From positions 49,604,515 to 49,668,514 of the forward strand of contig NC_079514.1 in assembly GCF_000801105.2 (NCBI RefSeq): a stretch of DNA of 64,000 bases, given 5' to 3'. This document shows, in pieces, positions 46,769-59,906 of the stretch. The notes below the pieces were generated by a model. The model was not told where the DNA came from. It searched no databases and was given only the letters and a program-made list of their open reading frames with translations. The stretch is from Raphanus sativus. Taxonomy: Eukaryota; Streptophyta; Magnoliopsida; Brassicales; Brassicaceae. Position numbers and translations under genes: made by a program. Numbering within the stretch: the stretch's first letter is position 1; every line of letters begins with the position of its first letter.

Positions 46769-46838
46769 GACGGGCGATAAGTGAGAAGAGAGAATCGCTA
46801 CTCGGTTTTGGTGTTGGTTCATGTGAACCCTAAATTTT

Positions 46839-46845
46839 CTTTATA
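46839..46845 (-). promoter_or_regulatory. Putative TATA box of HINT1
   Basis: TATAAAG on the minus strand, about 70 bp upstream of the HINT1 ATG. Confidence 0.45.
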
Positions 46846-46859
46846 CCATATAGGTCCCT

Positions 46860-49263
46860 CCTCGACTGTGCAAACCACTTCATCACGACGATCTGTTTCT
46901 TCTATCCAATGATATCTCGCCACGTCATAGAGGCTTTTTGTCTGAATCTCATTTTTGATCGTGTGCAACTGTGCTTAGTGGGTTCCCGAAGCCCACCAGA
47001 CATGGATAATTGAATATCAGATGTTACAACCGATGGTCCAATTTGATCCTGGTTGGCACAGTATTTCGGGACCTATGAGGTCATGTGCCCATGTTTGATT
47101 ATAATTTTGACTGGCCTATGCCCGGGACCAGCCCTACAGACGTATGAGTCAACTTTTCTCGTATCCCTATTTTCCTATGGATTCCTTCGATTTTTATACC
47201 CCTTTTTCATAATTTTATTTTTGATCAAAATATAAAATCCCTAATCAAATCTTCCTTCTCTTCAAAACTAAATCCTAACCCCCATGGATTAGTGAACCCA
47301 TGGACACGTATTTTAATTTCTATATCTTTCAAATTTGGAAAAAATATATTTTCAAATCGTTTTTAATTATTATTTTGATGTTTTCGTGAAAATATGAAAA
47401 AACAGTTTTTTTTTTTTTNAAATATTTTTATCAAATTCTATAAATCAAATAAAAAATATTCACGTTTTCGATTTAATTTTATGATTTTTCGTTAGACATA
47501 TAAAATTAAAAGAAGAAAACTGTCTAATAGAAATTGAAGAATGAGATATAGGGACATGAGAGAAATTGCCTCGTCTGTGCCCCGTTTGATTATAATTTCG
47601 TTTAACGAATTAATACTAATTTATGTAATTTCTCCTAATTTTACCTCTTCACGTTAAAAATTGAGGTGCCCCATCTACATATGCCGCCCCTGGTGGCAAA
47701 CAAGAAAGAGTCTAATTTTAATAGTAACGCGGCCATAGTCCTTGCTCGAATCGCTTTTGATTGGAATGTAACCAACACTAACCGAAATGTGAAATCTTTT
47801 CTGGTAAAATGATATTCTTCACTCTGGAAATCATTGTGGTTTAAATGACAGGCTTGCTTAAATCTGCAGGTTACACTAATTGGACCAGATGATTAACACA
47901 ATTGGTGAACTAGACATTGTCATTAACCAATGTTGTTCTCTGTGTTGTTTGTTTTTTCATTTCACACAGTGGTTCAAACAAGGAAGGTGCAAGTTTTGCT
48001 TCTCACTGATCATCCAATGTTGCTGCATAGAGTTTTATTATAGGCAGCTGATTTTTCATCTTTTCCTTCTTTTGCCAGATCATCTGAGTATGTAACTGTT
48101 TTAGTTTGTCTTACGTAACCGATTTTGGTTTGTGTCCGGTTAGTAATGGGTTAAGAATAAAAGATAATCTAATACAGAATCTAGAGTCAAGGCTGTCTTG
48201 TCTGCATGAGACTATCATATCTATGTTTTCTTTGACTGTTTTCTATTTTACAGAATTAGCAATCAGTTATTATTATGGTTCATCAAAACAACATGCATCG
48301 TGAAGAAGATATTGTTTTCCAACGAAGACCAAAAAAAAAAAAAANGTTTTCATTGCTTTTATTGAATGTTCTTTGTGATATGATTTTCCACCTTATCTGG
48401 ACTCTTCTTGTTTTTCTTTCAAACTTCATAGTTGTGTCCTTTCAATCTCTTGCCTCCAGGGTGAAGCTATTCTGAATCTACAGACACGAGTCATATACCT
48501 AGATTGAGCACAAATTGTCGTGAGAAAAGAAAGAGAGGTTTTTTATTATCGTTTGGTTTGATGAAGTTTTGATTCATGGAGTTAATATTGAGCCAATGAT
48601 AATCAAATCTTGGTTTGATTGCGTAAAGAGCGGATGAGGAAATCGTTGTACTAGAACTCCTTGCTTTTTTTATATATTAATTCAACCTTAAATTGAGAAT
48701 ACAAGATCCGGTTACAAGTTTGCTTTGAACCAAAATTTCCAAATTCAATATATTACAAAACTAGTTTCGTCCGCCCACTAAACCAACATAATCCGCTAGT
48801 CCGTTATTCGAAATTTTTCAGAATCGGTTGCTGTTCTCAACCATTGATGATGATCACGAGAAGATAAAGTTCTCATTTTTGCCTCGGTTGCCGGGCGGGT
48901 TGCCTCGAGGATAGCTGACTTCCGATGATTTCCACCAAACTTGTAATTTTCACCGTCTGTGAAGCACTTGACGAATGAAAGAGAGAGAGTTCCAAACATT
49001 TCACATGTGTGACGACACGACCCCAAGAACTCAGACTATACACTCCCATAGTCAGGCTTGCAAACGCCACCACATTTCGCCTAGAATAGCATCTGGACCT
49101 GCATATGAACACATCCAACTCACACTGCCATAGAAATACAAATGAACCCTTATGACACTGGGATGTGCTTATTGGCCAAGCGTAAACACCAAAGGCCAAG
49201 AGTGCACTCTTGAAACCGTATCGACACTTTCTCCAATCGAGAACCGATAGCAGAACCTATGAT
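46860..49263. other. Intergenic DNA, no supported gene
   Basis: The HINT1 upstream region, then mixed repeats. Single Ns at 47419 and 48345 sit in T and A runs and mark uncertain bases. Frames at 48796-49199 (minus) and 47880-48303 (+) have no recognised domain. The stretch ends at the second gap. Confidence 0.45.
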
Positions 49264-49363
49264 NNNNNNNNNNNNNNNNNNNNNNNNNNNNNNNNNNNNN
49301 NNNNNNNNNNNNNNNNNNNNNNNNNNNNNNNNNNNNNNNNNNNNNNNNNNNNNNNNNNNNNNN
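49264..49363. other. Assembly gap, 100 N
   Basis: Exactly 100 N. The sequence to its right starts inside a repeat that also occurs at 51485-51817, so repeat identity probably broke the assembly here. Confidence 0.95.
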
Positions 49364-49693
49364 TTTCAGTATACTTTAGCTATTTTAAACATTTACTTTT
49401 GACTATTTCCATATATTTTCCGAGTATTTTGGAAAACTTAAAGGTATCTTATATATTTTTAATATTTTTAATATACATTACATATAAAATAATGTATATA
49501 TTTAAGTATATAAATTTATTTCGGATACATTCGGGTACCCAAAATATTTCAGTTCGGATCGGGTTCGGTTTCGGTTCTTTAGATACCGAAATTTTGAACC
49601 CGTTCGGATATTTAATCAATTTCGGTTCGGGTTCGGTGCTACTTTTTCGGATCGGGTTTGGTTTTTCGGGTTCGGATTTTTTGTCCAGCCCTA
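49364..49693. mobile_element. hAT-type non-autonomous element, copy cut by the gap
   Basis: About 330 bp nearly identical to the right half of the element at 51140-51817, ending in CCAGCCCTA at 49693. It contains the same GGTTCGG/TTCGGGTTCGG-rich terminal part. Its left end is hidden in the gap. Confidence 0.7.
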
Positions 49694-49837
49694 TACCCAA
49701 ATGATAACTTATTTAAAATCATATGTCTGATTAAAATAATATTATTAATATAAATTATGCATACAAATTATCAATTAATTCAAAATTAAAATTAAATAAC
49801 AATCAACTATTGTAACATATTTAATTTATAAATATGT

Positions 49838-49870
49838 GTGTCCGTGCATGAGCACGGGAAAATCACCTAG
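49838..49870 (+). mobile_element. Helitron 3' terminus
   Basis: Hairpin CCGTGCATGAGCACGG followed by GAAAATCACCTAG and then T, the Helitron 3' form. The 5' end was not found to the left; it may lie in or beyond the gap. Confidence 0.55.
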
Positions 49871-50143
49871 TATATCCTAAAGTGAGAAACTTTTACGTGT
49901 CATTGATCAATAAACATCAAAATGTTATTTTTGAAGTTAACAAGAAGATGACAAACAAAAAAAAAATAGATTATACAACTAATATTTAACATCTATGCCA
50001 AAAAATAACATTCGCACGGGTGTAAGGATTAAACTTTAGTAAATATGTTTTTTAAAAGTATATTTATAAGGTGTACATGGTAGACTCACGAGTGACTGCC
50101 CTTCACTATCTCAATGAATTATCATAGAGTTTCTCTTCGCTTA

Positions 50144-50434
50144 GACCATCTCTATCAAGGGTTCAAAGCCCAAGTTCTTAACTTTTCACAAAAAAAAATA
50201 TATTAAAATAATTGTGGGGCCCACACAAAACATAAACCAGTCTCGTCGAACTCCTTCCTGGTGAACCTGTCTCTTTACTGTTCCGCGGGCTCCACGCCAC
50301 GTGGCGGTCCGCGATTGGTTCGACTTTTTTTTATTTTTTTCTAAAAAAAAAATCAAACGAAAAAAAAATAATTAAAAATTTACTTTTTTGGTCTTGGAAT
50401 TCGCGCCCTATGTGTATCGCTAATGGAGATGCTC
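50144..50434. mobile_element. Tourist-like MITE, 291 bp
   Basis: Ends GACCATCTC and, inverted, GAGCATCTCCATTAG, with TTA on both sides (50141-50143 and 50435-50437). It contains the GC-rich box CCACGCCACGTGGCGGTCCG, a palindromic CACGTGG-type core also seen in weaker form at about 51010-51040. Confidence 0.7.
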
Positions 50435-50877
50435 TTAGAACATCGAAGATGCTAATGAAATTCCTATCATTAAAAGAAAAAATAAATGAATAAAATTGGT
50501 GAGAGAAAGCTAAAATTTTCTAAACCCATGATTTTTAAGAACCCATAGCAACTCTTAAATAACACATGTCAATCTAATAATATTTCAATTGATTTCGCAG
50601 AACCAAATCTTAAAAAAAAAAAAAAAATTTGTTTTAGAATTTTAGTGGGGTTTCAACCGTTAATAATGCTCTTAGTAATGTCTAGTTGCTCGAGTGGCCC
50701 CTCGCTGTCCTTTAACCACATTTTAACAAAGGATGGGAAGGGGTTCCTTCGTCCTAGCCTCTGTCCGGCCTATCATTCCGCTGGCATCTTGCAAACTTTT
50801 CACCTGGTATGTCCTAGTTCTTTGTTCATGCTGCTAACTCTGAGTTTTGTCTATTAAGTTGAATGGTGTTTATTTTA

Positions 50878-51134
50878 GAGCACCATTAACCCAGGTGTTT
50901 AAAGGGAGTGCTTGATAATTTTTTAATCAGAAAAGAAGGAAAAAGGAAGAAGAGAAAGAAGAACAACGCCTAGTTAAGCGTCGACATACTGCTGTTGTTT
51001 CAACTATTCGCGGGCCCCACTGAAACGTGATGGCCCGCTATTGGTTCATCTTTTTATTTTTTTTTAAGATAAAAAAAGAAATTAAAAAGAAATCCTAAGC
51101 ACTTTTGTTTAAGCAAAGAGCGTTGATGATGCTC
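50878..51134. mobile_element. Tourist-like MITE, 257 bp
   Basis: Starts GAGCACCATTAACCCAGGTG and ends TTGATGATGCTC, with TTA flanks (50875-50877 and 51135-51137). It shares its ends with the MITE at 38980-39184. The hAT element at 51140 is inserted at its right border. Confidence 0.75.
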
Positions 51135-51139
51135 TTAGG

Positions 51140-51817
51140 TAGGGTTGGGCGTTCGGATACCCATTCGGGTTTCGGTTCAGTCCATTCGGGTTTCGGATTT
51201 TCGGGGTCAAAGATTTCAGCCCCATTCGGATATTTCTAAATTTCGGTTCGGGTTCGGTTCGGATCTTTGCGGGTTCGGTTCGGGTTCGGATAACCCATTT
51301 AAAATGTTTTTAAATTTTCAAAATTCATTATATACTTTAAATTTTCAAAATTTATAAGAAATATAATATATTACATATAATTTTTCATAATATATATGTC
51401 AAAATACCTTAATTTAACATATAAATTGGTTTTCTTTGAATATTTGGATAAAGAATCAATAGATATTTAACTATTTTGGGGTTTTCAGTATACTTTAGCT
51501 ATTTTAAACATTTACTTTTGACTATTTCCATATATTTTCCGAGTATTTTGGAAAACTTAAAGGTATCTTATATATTTTTAATATTTTTAATATACATTAC
51601 ATATAAAATAATGTATATATTTAAGTATATAAATTTATTTCGGATACATTCGGGTACCCAAAATATTTCGGTTCGGATCGGGTTCGGTTTTGGTTCTTTA
51701 AATACCGAAATTTTGAACCCGTTCGGATATTTAATCAATTTCGGTTCGGGTTCGGTGCTACTTTTTCGGATCGGGTTCGGTTCGGTTTTTCGGGTTCGGA
51801 TTTTTTGCCCAGCCCTA
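51140..51817. mobile_element. Complete hAT-type non-autonomous element, 678 bp, 8-bp TSD
   Basis: Flanked by CTCTTAGG at 51132-51139 and 51818-51825, an 8-bp duplication as made by hAT transposases. The ends are TAGGGTTGGGC and, inverted, TAGGGCTGGGC. Both ends carry many TTCGG and GGTTCGG words in both orientations, likely subterminal binding sites. No transposase is encoded. Confidence 0.88.
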
Positions 51818-51825
51818 CTCTTAGG

Positions 51826-53461
51826 GGTGAGCACAAAATCTAGATTTCCGTTACTTTAAGAATTAAAATAAATACTAAAATTTAATATCTGTTAAAGACA
51901 AAACAAATCACAAATACTCATATTTTTAAAAATAAATATCCGATCTGATTTATAATATATATATGCACATATATATAATTATATATAGTTTTATATCTCT
52001 TTGTAAGTTTTTAGTATTTTTATTCATTAAATTAATTATTTGGTTATTAAATATTTTAAATTATGTTGTCTTAAAATAATTTGTAATGAAGTATTATTAT
52101 TTTTACTTATTTTTCTTTTAATATCTTTAAAAAATATTTTTATTACTTTTTATCTGATCGACGGCTCGTATAGGCGATATCCGATAAAAAAACTATTTTC
52201 GAATATCTGTACACTGAATATCTAGAAGGTTATTAAACGAATCAAATCTAAAAATTAATACGGAACAGAATGGATCACATATATTTTTTAAATTCCGGAT
52301 ATTTGTTTGTGTCCGTCCTTGATTATGATAACAAAATAGTAAAATAAGTTTTATACTTCGCAGACGTTTATCAATTTTACGGTTATGCATGCACATATGT
52401 TATGTTTAGCTGTGTTGTAAATTCGCATGAGTTAACACAATGATTTTGAAATAAAATTGACATAAATGCCACTTTCAGGTATTTTAATCTAACCTATTAA
52501 AATAGAGTCCTATTTAAAACTTACCATGGCATCATTTAAATTTGGACCTATTAAAACATGTTGTGGCTAAATAAATGCCTTTAATATACAAATCTAATAA
52601 TATAAGTTAATCCATCATTTACGTTTTCTTTCTTATCTTTTATTCTCATCATCGTTGTGTTCTCACCTTCCCCATCTTCTTCCTCTCTTTCTCATTTTTG
52701 GTGTTGTTCTCATGATTTGTTGTTAAAATAAAATTTTTTTTTTGTATAGATTGATCTAAAGATTGTTAACGATTCAAATAGAGATGAATATGCACGTGAT
52801 TTGTGTTTTTGTGATTCTAAGTTAGGTTTACCAATTATTTTTATTGAGATTATGGGTGCTGGTTTGCAATGAGTGCATGTCGATCTAAATATGAAAACTG
52901 GTGATAATGGTTGTTCTTAGAAGTGTTTTAGGTTGATGCTCTACTGTCGATTAACCAAAGCTATTTCTGGGTATATGATAAGTTTGACCCCACAACTAAC
53001 AAAAAGTAAGCTCTTTTGGGTTTTGGTTTATTGTACATTTTTGTACATGTTTGTTTTCATTTTGTTTAGCTAGATCGATGTATTTTTTACTTTCCTCTCT
53101 TTGTATTTATAATTGATTGACTAATGGTAAAACAAAGTTCAATCGACAGTGATGGAAACAAAACTATATTTGAAAGATACTAAAATAAATCTGGAATAAT
53201 AAAATCTATTCCTAATCATATATCACATTTAAATTTGAAAGATTCTATAACATCTGCAAAATAACTAATAAGCTAGGTTTGTGGAACTAATACTAAAGTA
53301 AGATATTCTTCTTAGTTACATAGATATTCCTATATAGGAGTAAAACTCTCCCAAAAAAAAATTATTTATATTTCCGATCATATATTTTAAGAAATAAAAT
53401 TGTAGCAATTAAAACCAAATGTTAACTTTAAGAAATAGTCAAGTACTTACAAAACATAGTT
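51826..53461. other. AT-rich DNA with a possible second hAT-like relic
   Basis: From 51826 the sequence GGGGTGAGCACAAAAT, and at about 52305-52325 GTTTGTGTCCGTCCTTG, could be the ends of another degraded element. No gene was recognised. Confidence 0.35.
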
Positions 53462-53561
53462 NNNNNNNNNNNNNNNNNNNNNNNNNNNNNNNNNNNNNNN
53501 NNNNNNNNNNNNNNNNNNNNNNNNNNNNNNNNNNNNNNNNNNNNNNNNNNNNNNNNNNNNN
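53462..53561. other. Assembly gap, 100 N
   Basis: Exactly 100 N, of unknown real size. Confidence 0.95.
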
Positions 53562-54290
53562 AGTTATTTGACATATTTTGATTGGTGGTGTCAGCTCCTT
53601 TTGATATTTTTAATATTTCATTTCCTCATCTTTTATATGATCCGTCTGATTGTCCATTTCGATTGTCTTTTGAACTTATAATACTATTTTTATTTCTTGT
53701 ATGATGAGTTAAATATTTGATGTTTCTGCTAATTAATATTATTTTATTAGGATTATGTAAAGACACTTTTGTGACTTATTAGAAATAAAATATTTATCAA
53801 AAATAAAGATATGTAGATATAATAGTTTTATTTCACTCCTCTCATCATTCATTTTGAGTTTTTTTGTAGATATAATAAACTTAAATATATCTCCGTAAAA
53901 TATATTAGCATGTTCATGAAGTATATTGGTAACAGTACCTTTTTCACAACTTTCATCACTTTCGTGTTTCTATTGAATGGATCAAAATTATTGAATCAAT
54001 ATATAATATCTAGAATAATATTGTATGAGTCACTCAAGTTTCTAGGATTTTAAATTACTCATATAACTTTTTTTTTTCTAAGTTGCTAGTGATTCACCAC
54101 TTAATATGCTCGATGAGGAAAAAAAATACATATTTATTTCAATAACCAAATAGGTATGCACTAAGCAGTAACAGTTACAGACTCAACAGTACAACAACCA
54201 AAGAACGTAAAAAGCAAAGGTATAAAGAAACCAAAGTAAATTAGTTTCATTTCACAATCTTAGACTATGTAATGTTGCTGAATCGTGTCA
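53562..54290. other. AT-rich DNA after the third gap
   Basis: No gene or element end recognised. Confidence 0.45.
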
Positions 54291-56687
54291 AATGTCAGGT
54301 CCTTTAGACTTAATCACTGATTTCACTTGTCATGTTAATGTGTTAAGCTCTCTCCCGTCTGCAAAAACTTGTGGAAACCCAAAAGAAACAAAAATATTGA
54401 GTTGAGATAGGCGAAAAAAACTTTTTTTTTGGATAAATTTCAGGTACGATTGTGAGAGAAAGTGGAAGGATTAGTTTTCACCTGGCCACCTCAGCTCCTC
54501 CCCTTTTAGCCTGTTTAGCAATCTCAGAGAGTTCACTGTAACAAATCTTTTCTTTGAAGATGTTTTTTGTCTTGGTGGTTGAACTCCATGGAGGGTACTT
54601 TGAGATGCAGCTCATTGAGCTTCTCTATCATCTTTATCATAGTCTTTATTCACCCTGAAGGCAATCAGTTTTTGTTTTAACACGTAAAAACTATCATATA
54701 AGCAAGCAATTTTTTCACAGGTTGCTCTTGGAGTCATGCGACCATTTTGTGGTGTGGGTATCGATACCTTGTTGTGATGACAGTTTAACCTAGCTTTGCC
54801 ACTCAACATGTGGCGGATTGCAAACTTGAGTAAGTCGAGAGAGATGTTATGCCAGATCACTCCAAACCTATCTCCATGCCGAGATCACTCCAAACCTATC
54901 TCCATGCCGAGATCACTCCAAACCTATCTCCACTCAACATCATGTAGGTAACGGGACTGTATAGCCAGATCACTCCAAACCTATCTCCATGCCGAGAGCT
55001 ATGACACTTGATGTTATGTTTTCGTGAAAAGAATTCAAGGGGTAATATATATATACATATATCACACACACATACATACCAGTTGAGATATGACAGAGGC
55101 ACAAAGTAAGAGAAGACTGTACCACAAGCTTCAATCTCTCTTCACGGGATCTGGTGACGAAGATGAGAGCCTAAAGACGCTACCTAGCATATACAGAGAA
55201 GCCATCATTTGTTTAGGATGTTAGCTCAATGGTCTTACACAAAACTTGTTCTGCATAAACACCCCCAAAAGATTAGCTTTCTGATCTGGCCTAAATAAGA
55301 AACTGAGGATGAGAATATATTAAAAAAAATATCAGCGTCTTACATCGCTAAGAAGAAATCGGACAGTCATCAAGGCCTGGTAGCCTCAAAACATGAGTCC
55401 GATCGAAAGATCTCTATGAGCTACCGGCTATTTGGCTGTGCAGATGGCTTCACGCTGTTCCTTGACATTGTCATATATTTGTTTCAATAAATAGAAATGC
55501 TTTGGTTAGGTGTATCTTGAGAGTTCACTATTAAATGCAGTTAGTACTACCATAAGGTTGCTATAATCAGGAACATGAAAGGTGAAAAGTCGAAATGTGG
55601 TTGATAGGACAATACACCGTTAACACCAAATGAAATCTCGTGAGATACTAAGTACACTTACCACAATTCATATTGTGGTTGATACGACAATAAATCTACA
55701 AATAAATACGAATATAATTCGATTTGAGAAGTTTAACATGTTAGGGGAGAAAAAACCTAGATATGACTGACATACCTGTTTCAATTCTGAATTTTTTCAT
55801 CTGTGTGACTCAGACCTATAATTCTATTTGAGAAGAAAAGAACATGAATATAATTCGATTTGAGAAGTTTAATATGTTACCTTGTGTTTGGTTTGATAAG
55901 TCGTGATCTTGCGAAGAATTCTTTTATTTTTTTTCTTATTCTGATCTCAATTGACGTCGCCACCGCTATCTCTTCTATCGACACTGCTCCTCGCCTGGCC
56001 ACTCCTCTCCGCCAGCCTCCAGCCTTCCTGTGGTTTCTGGAGTAGGAAAGAATTTGTAGAATTAGAGCGTGGAAACTGTATTAAGAACTCAAATAGAGAA
56101 TATGAAACTGATTCCATTAATCATTCGTCAGGTTTGAGAACAACAGACCTGCTGATATGACCTTAAGACTTTCTGGTGGAGATGGTGACTTTCTGTTTGG
56201 ATTTCAAAGTCATAGCTCAAGATTCTTCAATGGAGGTAGTCGCCGGAATTGCGGTTGGAATTCATCGTTTGAGATAATTTTTGATGGATTAAGAAGATGG
56301 GGTAAACAAAAGAGGTATAAATAAACTTAGATGGAGAAAGGCCAAACGAAGCCATAAATAAGATCTCAGAAGGATTGATTGTAGAAGATGAAGTTATGCG
56401 TCGATTGATCGACTATCGTTTCAAGAAGAGGAAACGTCGAAGGTAAGAGGAGGAGATCGAAGAAGGAGGAGAGGAGACGAAGAAACAGGTCTGTCCATTT
56501 TTTAATTAAATTTGGGCTCGTGGGCCAAATTAATATGGACCAAATATTACTACTCACAGATCATTAAAATTGGACGGCCCAAAAAGCGTATGACGTGGAA
56601 CAAAAAAGGATTTTCTATTGGTTGATTAAATTGTCTTACGTGGATAGCTTCTCTGTTGATTATATTCACCTTTTAGTATAGTATAGA
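54291..56687 (-). mobile_element. Helitron-like region with a clear 5' terminus at 56687 (minus)
   Basis: On the minus strand the element begins TCTATACTATACTAAAAGGT after A, at 56687. This is a strong Helitron start, similar to the one near 62164. The interior carries degraded gene-like pieces, such as a minus frame at 54612-54860 and a GC-richer plus frame at about 55950-56045. I could not find the CTAG hairpin end, so the left border is a guess. Confidence 0.5.
54854..54994. repeat. 28-bp minisatellite, three adjacent units plus one nearby
   Basis: AGATCACTCCAAACCTATCT, followed by CCATGCCG, repeats at 54854 and 54882. A partial third unit starts at 54910 and a separate full copy at 54967. 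The units are identical apart from the ends. Confidence 0.85.
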
Positions 56688-56723
56688 TACAAGGATATAT
56701 ACATTTATGATTATTTTCCACTT

Positions 56724-57096
56724 GAGTCATCTCCCACCCTACTCCATTTTTACTCCAGATATCATGTTGGAGTAATATATATTCCAATTCCACTCAATTT
56801 CCAACTCTAAAATAGAGTAATATTATGTACTCCAACCCCACTTTATTTTCAACCATACTTCATTTTCAATTCAACTGAAATGAACTTTTTTGTCAACATA
56901 AAATAGTCGGGGTTAATTGGTAATCTTTTATAAGTAGAAGGTATTACTAACAATTCTTAATTAAGTAAAATTTGAATTATTTTGGAATATTCATTTTTAG
57001 AGTAAAAAATAGAGCAATACATTCGAGTAAAACCTAACTTTATCTTCGTGTTGTATTATTTTAGAGTTAAAATTGAGTAATATGTTGGAGATGCTC
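56724..57096. mobile_element. Probable degraded Tourist-like MITE
   Basis: Starts GAGTCATCTCCCACCC and ends TATGTTGGAGATGCTC followed by TTA. The interior is rich in ACTCCA/TAGAGTAA words, like the MITE at 15517-15771. The left TTA flank is changed, so the boundary is uncertain. Confidence 0.45.
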
Positions 57097-57826
57097 TTAA
57101 TCCCCAATTTTCATGTTCAAATTAATTAAGTTTTAGGGTACTGAAGATTATTATGAAAATGTATAAAAATATATCAACCTTTTATTCCCATGAATTGCAA
57201 AATTAATTTGATTTAATTTACACTTTTTATTTGTTTGATATGAAAAGATATTCTATATTTGAAGTCATCAATATGAAAAAAATACTCTTTATTTGAAGTA
57301 AAGGATATGTAACATCACAAAAGTTGGAATTAATGAAATATTCAAAATAAAAGAGATAAATTAATTTCTACTATTTTGATTTTAAACTGAAACAAAATAC
57401 ATATGTGTATTTTTATGACAAACAATATATACTTCCTCTTGTTTTTGAAAGAGTGTCATTTTAACTTTTTTTATTGTTATACCAAAAATATCACTTTATA
57501 ATTCCAATGCAACTTTAAGCTTAATATAAATTTAAAATGCATTAATTTATAAATAATATTATTTATCTCAAATATTACTGGTTGAATATGTATAATTAAA
57601 AAGAACAAATATTATTCTCAAATAAATAATATATAAATGCACTTCAATTATTTTCTTAATCTGTGTGAAGAGTAAACTTAATTGGTATTCATGAATATTC
57701 AAAAGGAGAATATTAAGTTGAGAAGAAAATTGAATCTAGATCAAAAGAAGAAGAGCAAATTTGTTAATTAATTACATAGAAGGTTGAGTAGTTTAAAATT
57801 GTGCCATGGTTTGGGAATTATAGACA
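57097..57826. other. AT-rich spacer
   Basis: I see nothing recognisable here. Confidence 0.45.
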
Positions 57827-58279
57827 CTAGATCGTTTTCCGCGCTACGCGCGGATAGTTACTTTTATATTTTACTATTGATTTTGTTGCGTGAATATAAA
57901 ATATTATAGAATATAGTTGTGTTCTTAAATTATTAAAATTATATGTTATGATATAAAATGGAGACTTTCTCTGATTTATGTTGTTTAAGGGTTGTATATA
58001 ACTTTGTTTCACACATTTTTATAATAATTTTATTAGTTTGACAAAATACAAAGACTGAATTTTAAATTCAAAATACATTATCTAAGTAAATTTCACACAT
58101 ATATAAATTTATAATATCAATATGAGCTGACATATTATCCTTTTCGAATAAGTCCTAATAATTATAAGGTTGAATATATTTTAAATATATGATATAATGC
58201 TGAAAATGAGTTGTTATGTGGAGAGATACATTGTTAAATTATTTAGTAGTGTAAGAAAATATTTTTGTTTTGTTTGTGA

Positions 58280-58530
58280 GAAGTTGAAATGGGCTCAACA
58301 CACTCTTGTGCTTGCATCTCTTCAAAAATTGTTTCATTAGTGGGCTCCCAACTTTAGACAGTAGATTCATCTTGCCGTTTTTCAGCTGAAACCAAACTCT
58401 CACTCTCACTCTCAGCTTGTACCATAATATCTGAAACAATGTTGAGATCAGCTTGTTCTATTTCTGTTTCCGGGACTTCATCAGATAAATCTTGTTGCTC
58501 TGAACTTTTTTCCACATTCAATATCCCTGA
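58280..58530 (-). pseudogene. Acidic gene fragment inside the Helitron
   Basis: On the minus strand a frame reads EKSSEQQDLSDEVPETEIEQ and on through AESESESLVSAEKRQDESTV, then hits a TAG stop and continues SWEPTNETIFEEM in the same frame. This is coding-like composition with one nonsense codon. I do not recognise the source gene. Confidence 0.4.
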
Positions 58531-59906
58531 GTAAGTAGGGGTGTTTGTATTTGATAATTAGGGAGGAAAGAATTTGTGGGCAACAATATTATTAGAACAA
58601 CAATGATGTATTCAGATTCAAGTTGACAAAAATGATTAATATACTGGTTTACAATACCGACGAATACGAATGAGACTAAATGGAAGGTAGATGTTGGCAG
58701 TAGCTGAACGTGATTGCCGATTGTAGTTGTGAGGCGAGAATGTGGTCTAGAATTTTTAGTATGGTCTTCTTTTTTTTAATCATTATTGTCGTATGGTTGT
58801 GAGGTCTTTTTTTATTGTTTGGTACCACCATAATTTGTAAATTTGTTTCTCCCCAAACAATACATTTTTTAGCAAATAGATTAATGTTTTCAATTATAAT
58901 ACATTTTTTAGCAAATATATTAATGATTTCAATTATAATAGATTAATATTTTTTTAGTATTAGAGATGTCATATAATTTATATATAACCTGTCTAAATAT
59001 TATACTACACAAATGTATTACTAAGCATAGTAATAATCAAATGTTATGAAATATGCCATAGAAAAAGTAAATTAAATAGTTCAAAACATTCTAGTGATAA
59101 ATCAGTTAAATGATCGAGGATTTGTCTTACCTCCAATAAAAAGATGGCGACCATTAGTATGGAATCAACAGAACCTAAATGGATCAAGTTATGGACATAT
59201 GAAGATGTGCGTTGTAGATGGTTTCCCCATTCAGTTTGGGGTGACCCTTAGTATGGAATCAATAGAACATTTAGCAGTTGAAATTATGATTAGGTTATGG
59301 ACGTGAAGGTCTGCTTAAAATATTTACACTTTAGGCGAGACGTGGAAAGATGGTTATATGATCAGATTTAGAACTTGAATAAATCAGCAGAGTTTTTTTT
59401 TGTGGTGTCCGTTATTGACGTCTTAGATGGGTGAGGGAGATGGACTTCGTTACCAATATTAGCTTTCTTTTCAAGGAACGGAGATGTAAATATGGTAAAA
59501 TAGATATTTTCATAATTAGATTGATCTTTGCCACTGATTCTGTACGTAATAGTTTATGTATATCACGTCCGCCAAAGGGGAATGAATATTGTTCATTTGA
59601 CTAAGGTTCTTGACATTAATATCTCTAGAGTTTGACTACTATTATAACAGTTACGTGACTATAAACAGAATAGAGAAATTGCAGCTACATAGCAGCAAAG
59701 AACACTATGTGAGAAGTTACCATTCCAGAAGGGCTATCTAATATCAGTTTTCAAATTAACAGAGAAAGAGTGATGCATAAATAGCAAACACTCAGCAGAG
59801 AAACCACAATTATAATTGAAAATACCAAGTGATTGTTTTAAAAGCTTATAATCATCACATAATAAAAAATTACCAAATATGTAAACTGATTGCAGGGGAA
59901 AAAGAA

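Noticed and set aside
48796..49199. Two overlapping minus-strand ORFs before the second gap
   Set aside because: No recognisable family, conserved motif or intron pattern; left as unassigned intergenic DNA.
49449..49700. Minus-strand ORF repeated at 51568-51834
   Set aside because: It is a shadow of the GGTTCGG-rich hAT ends; residues simply follow the repeated words.
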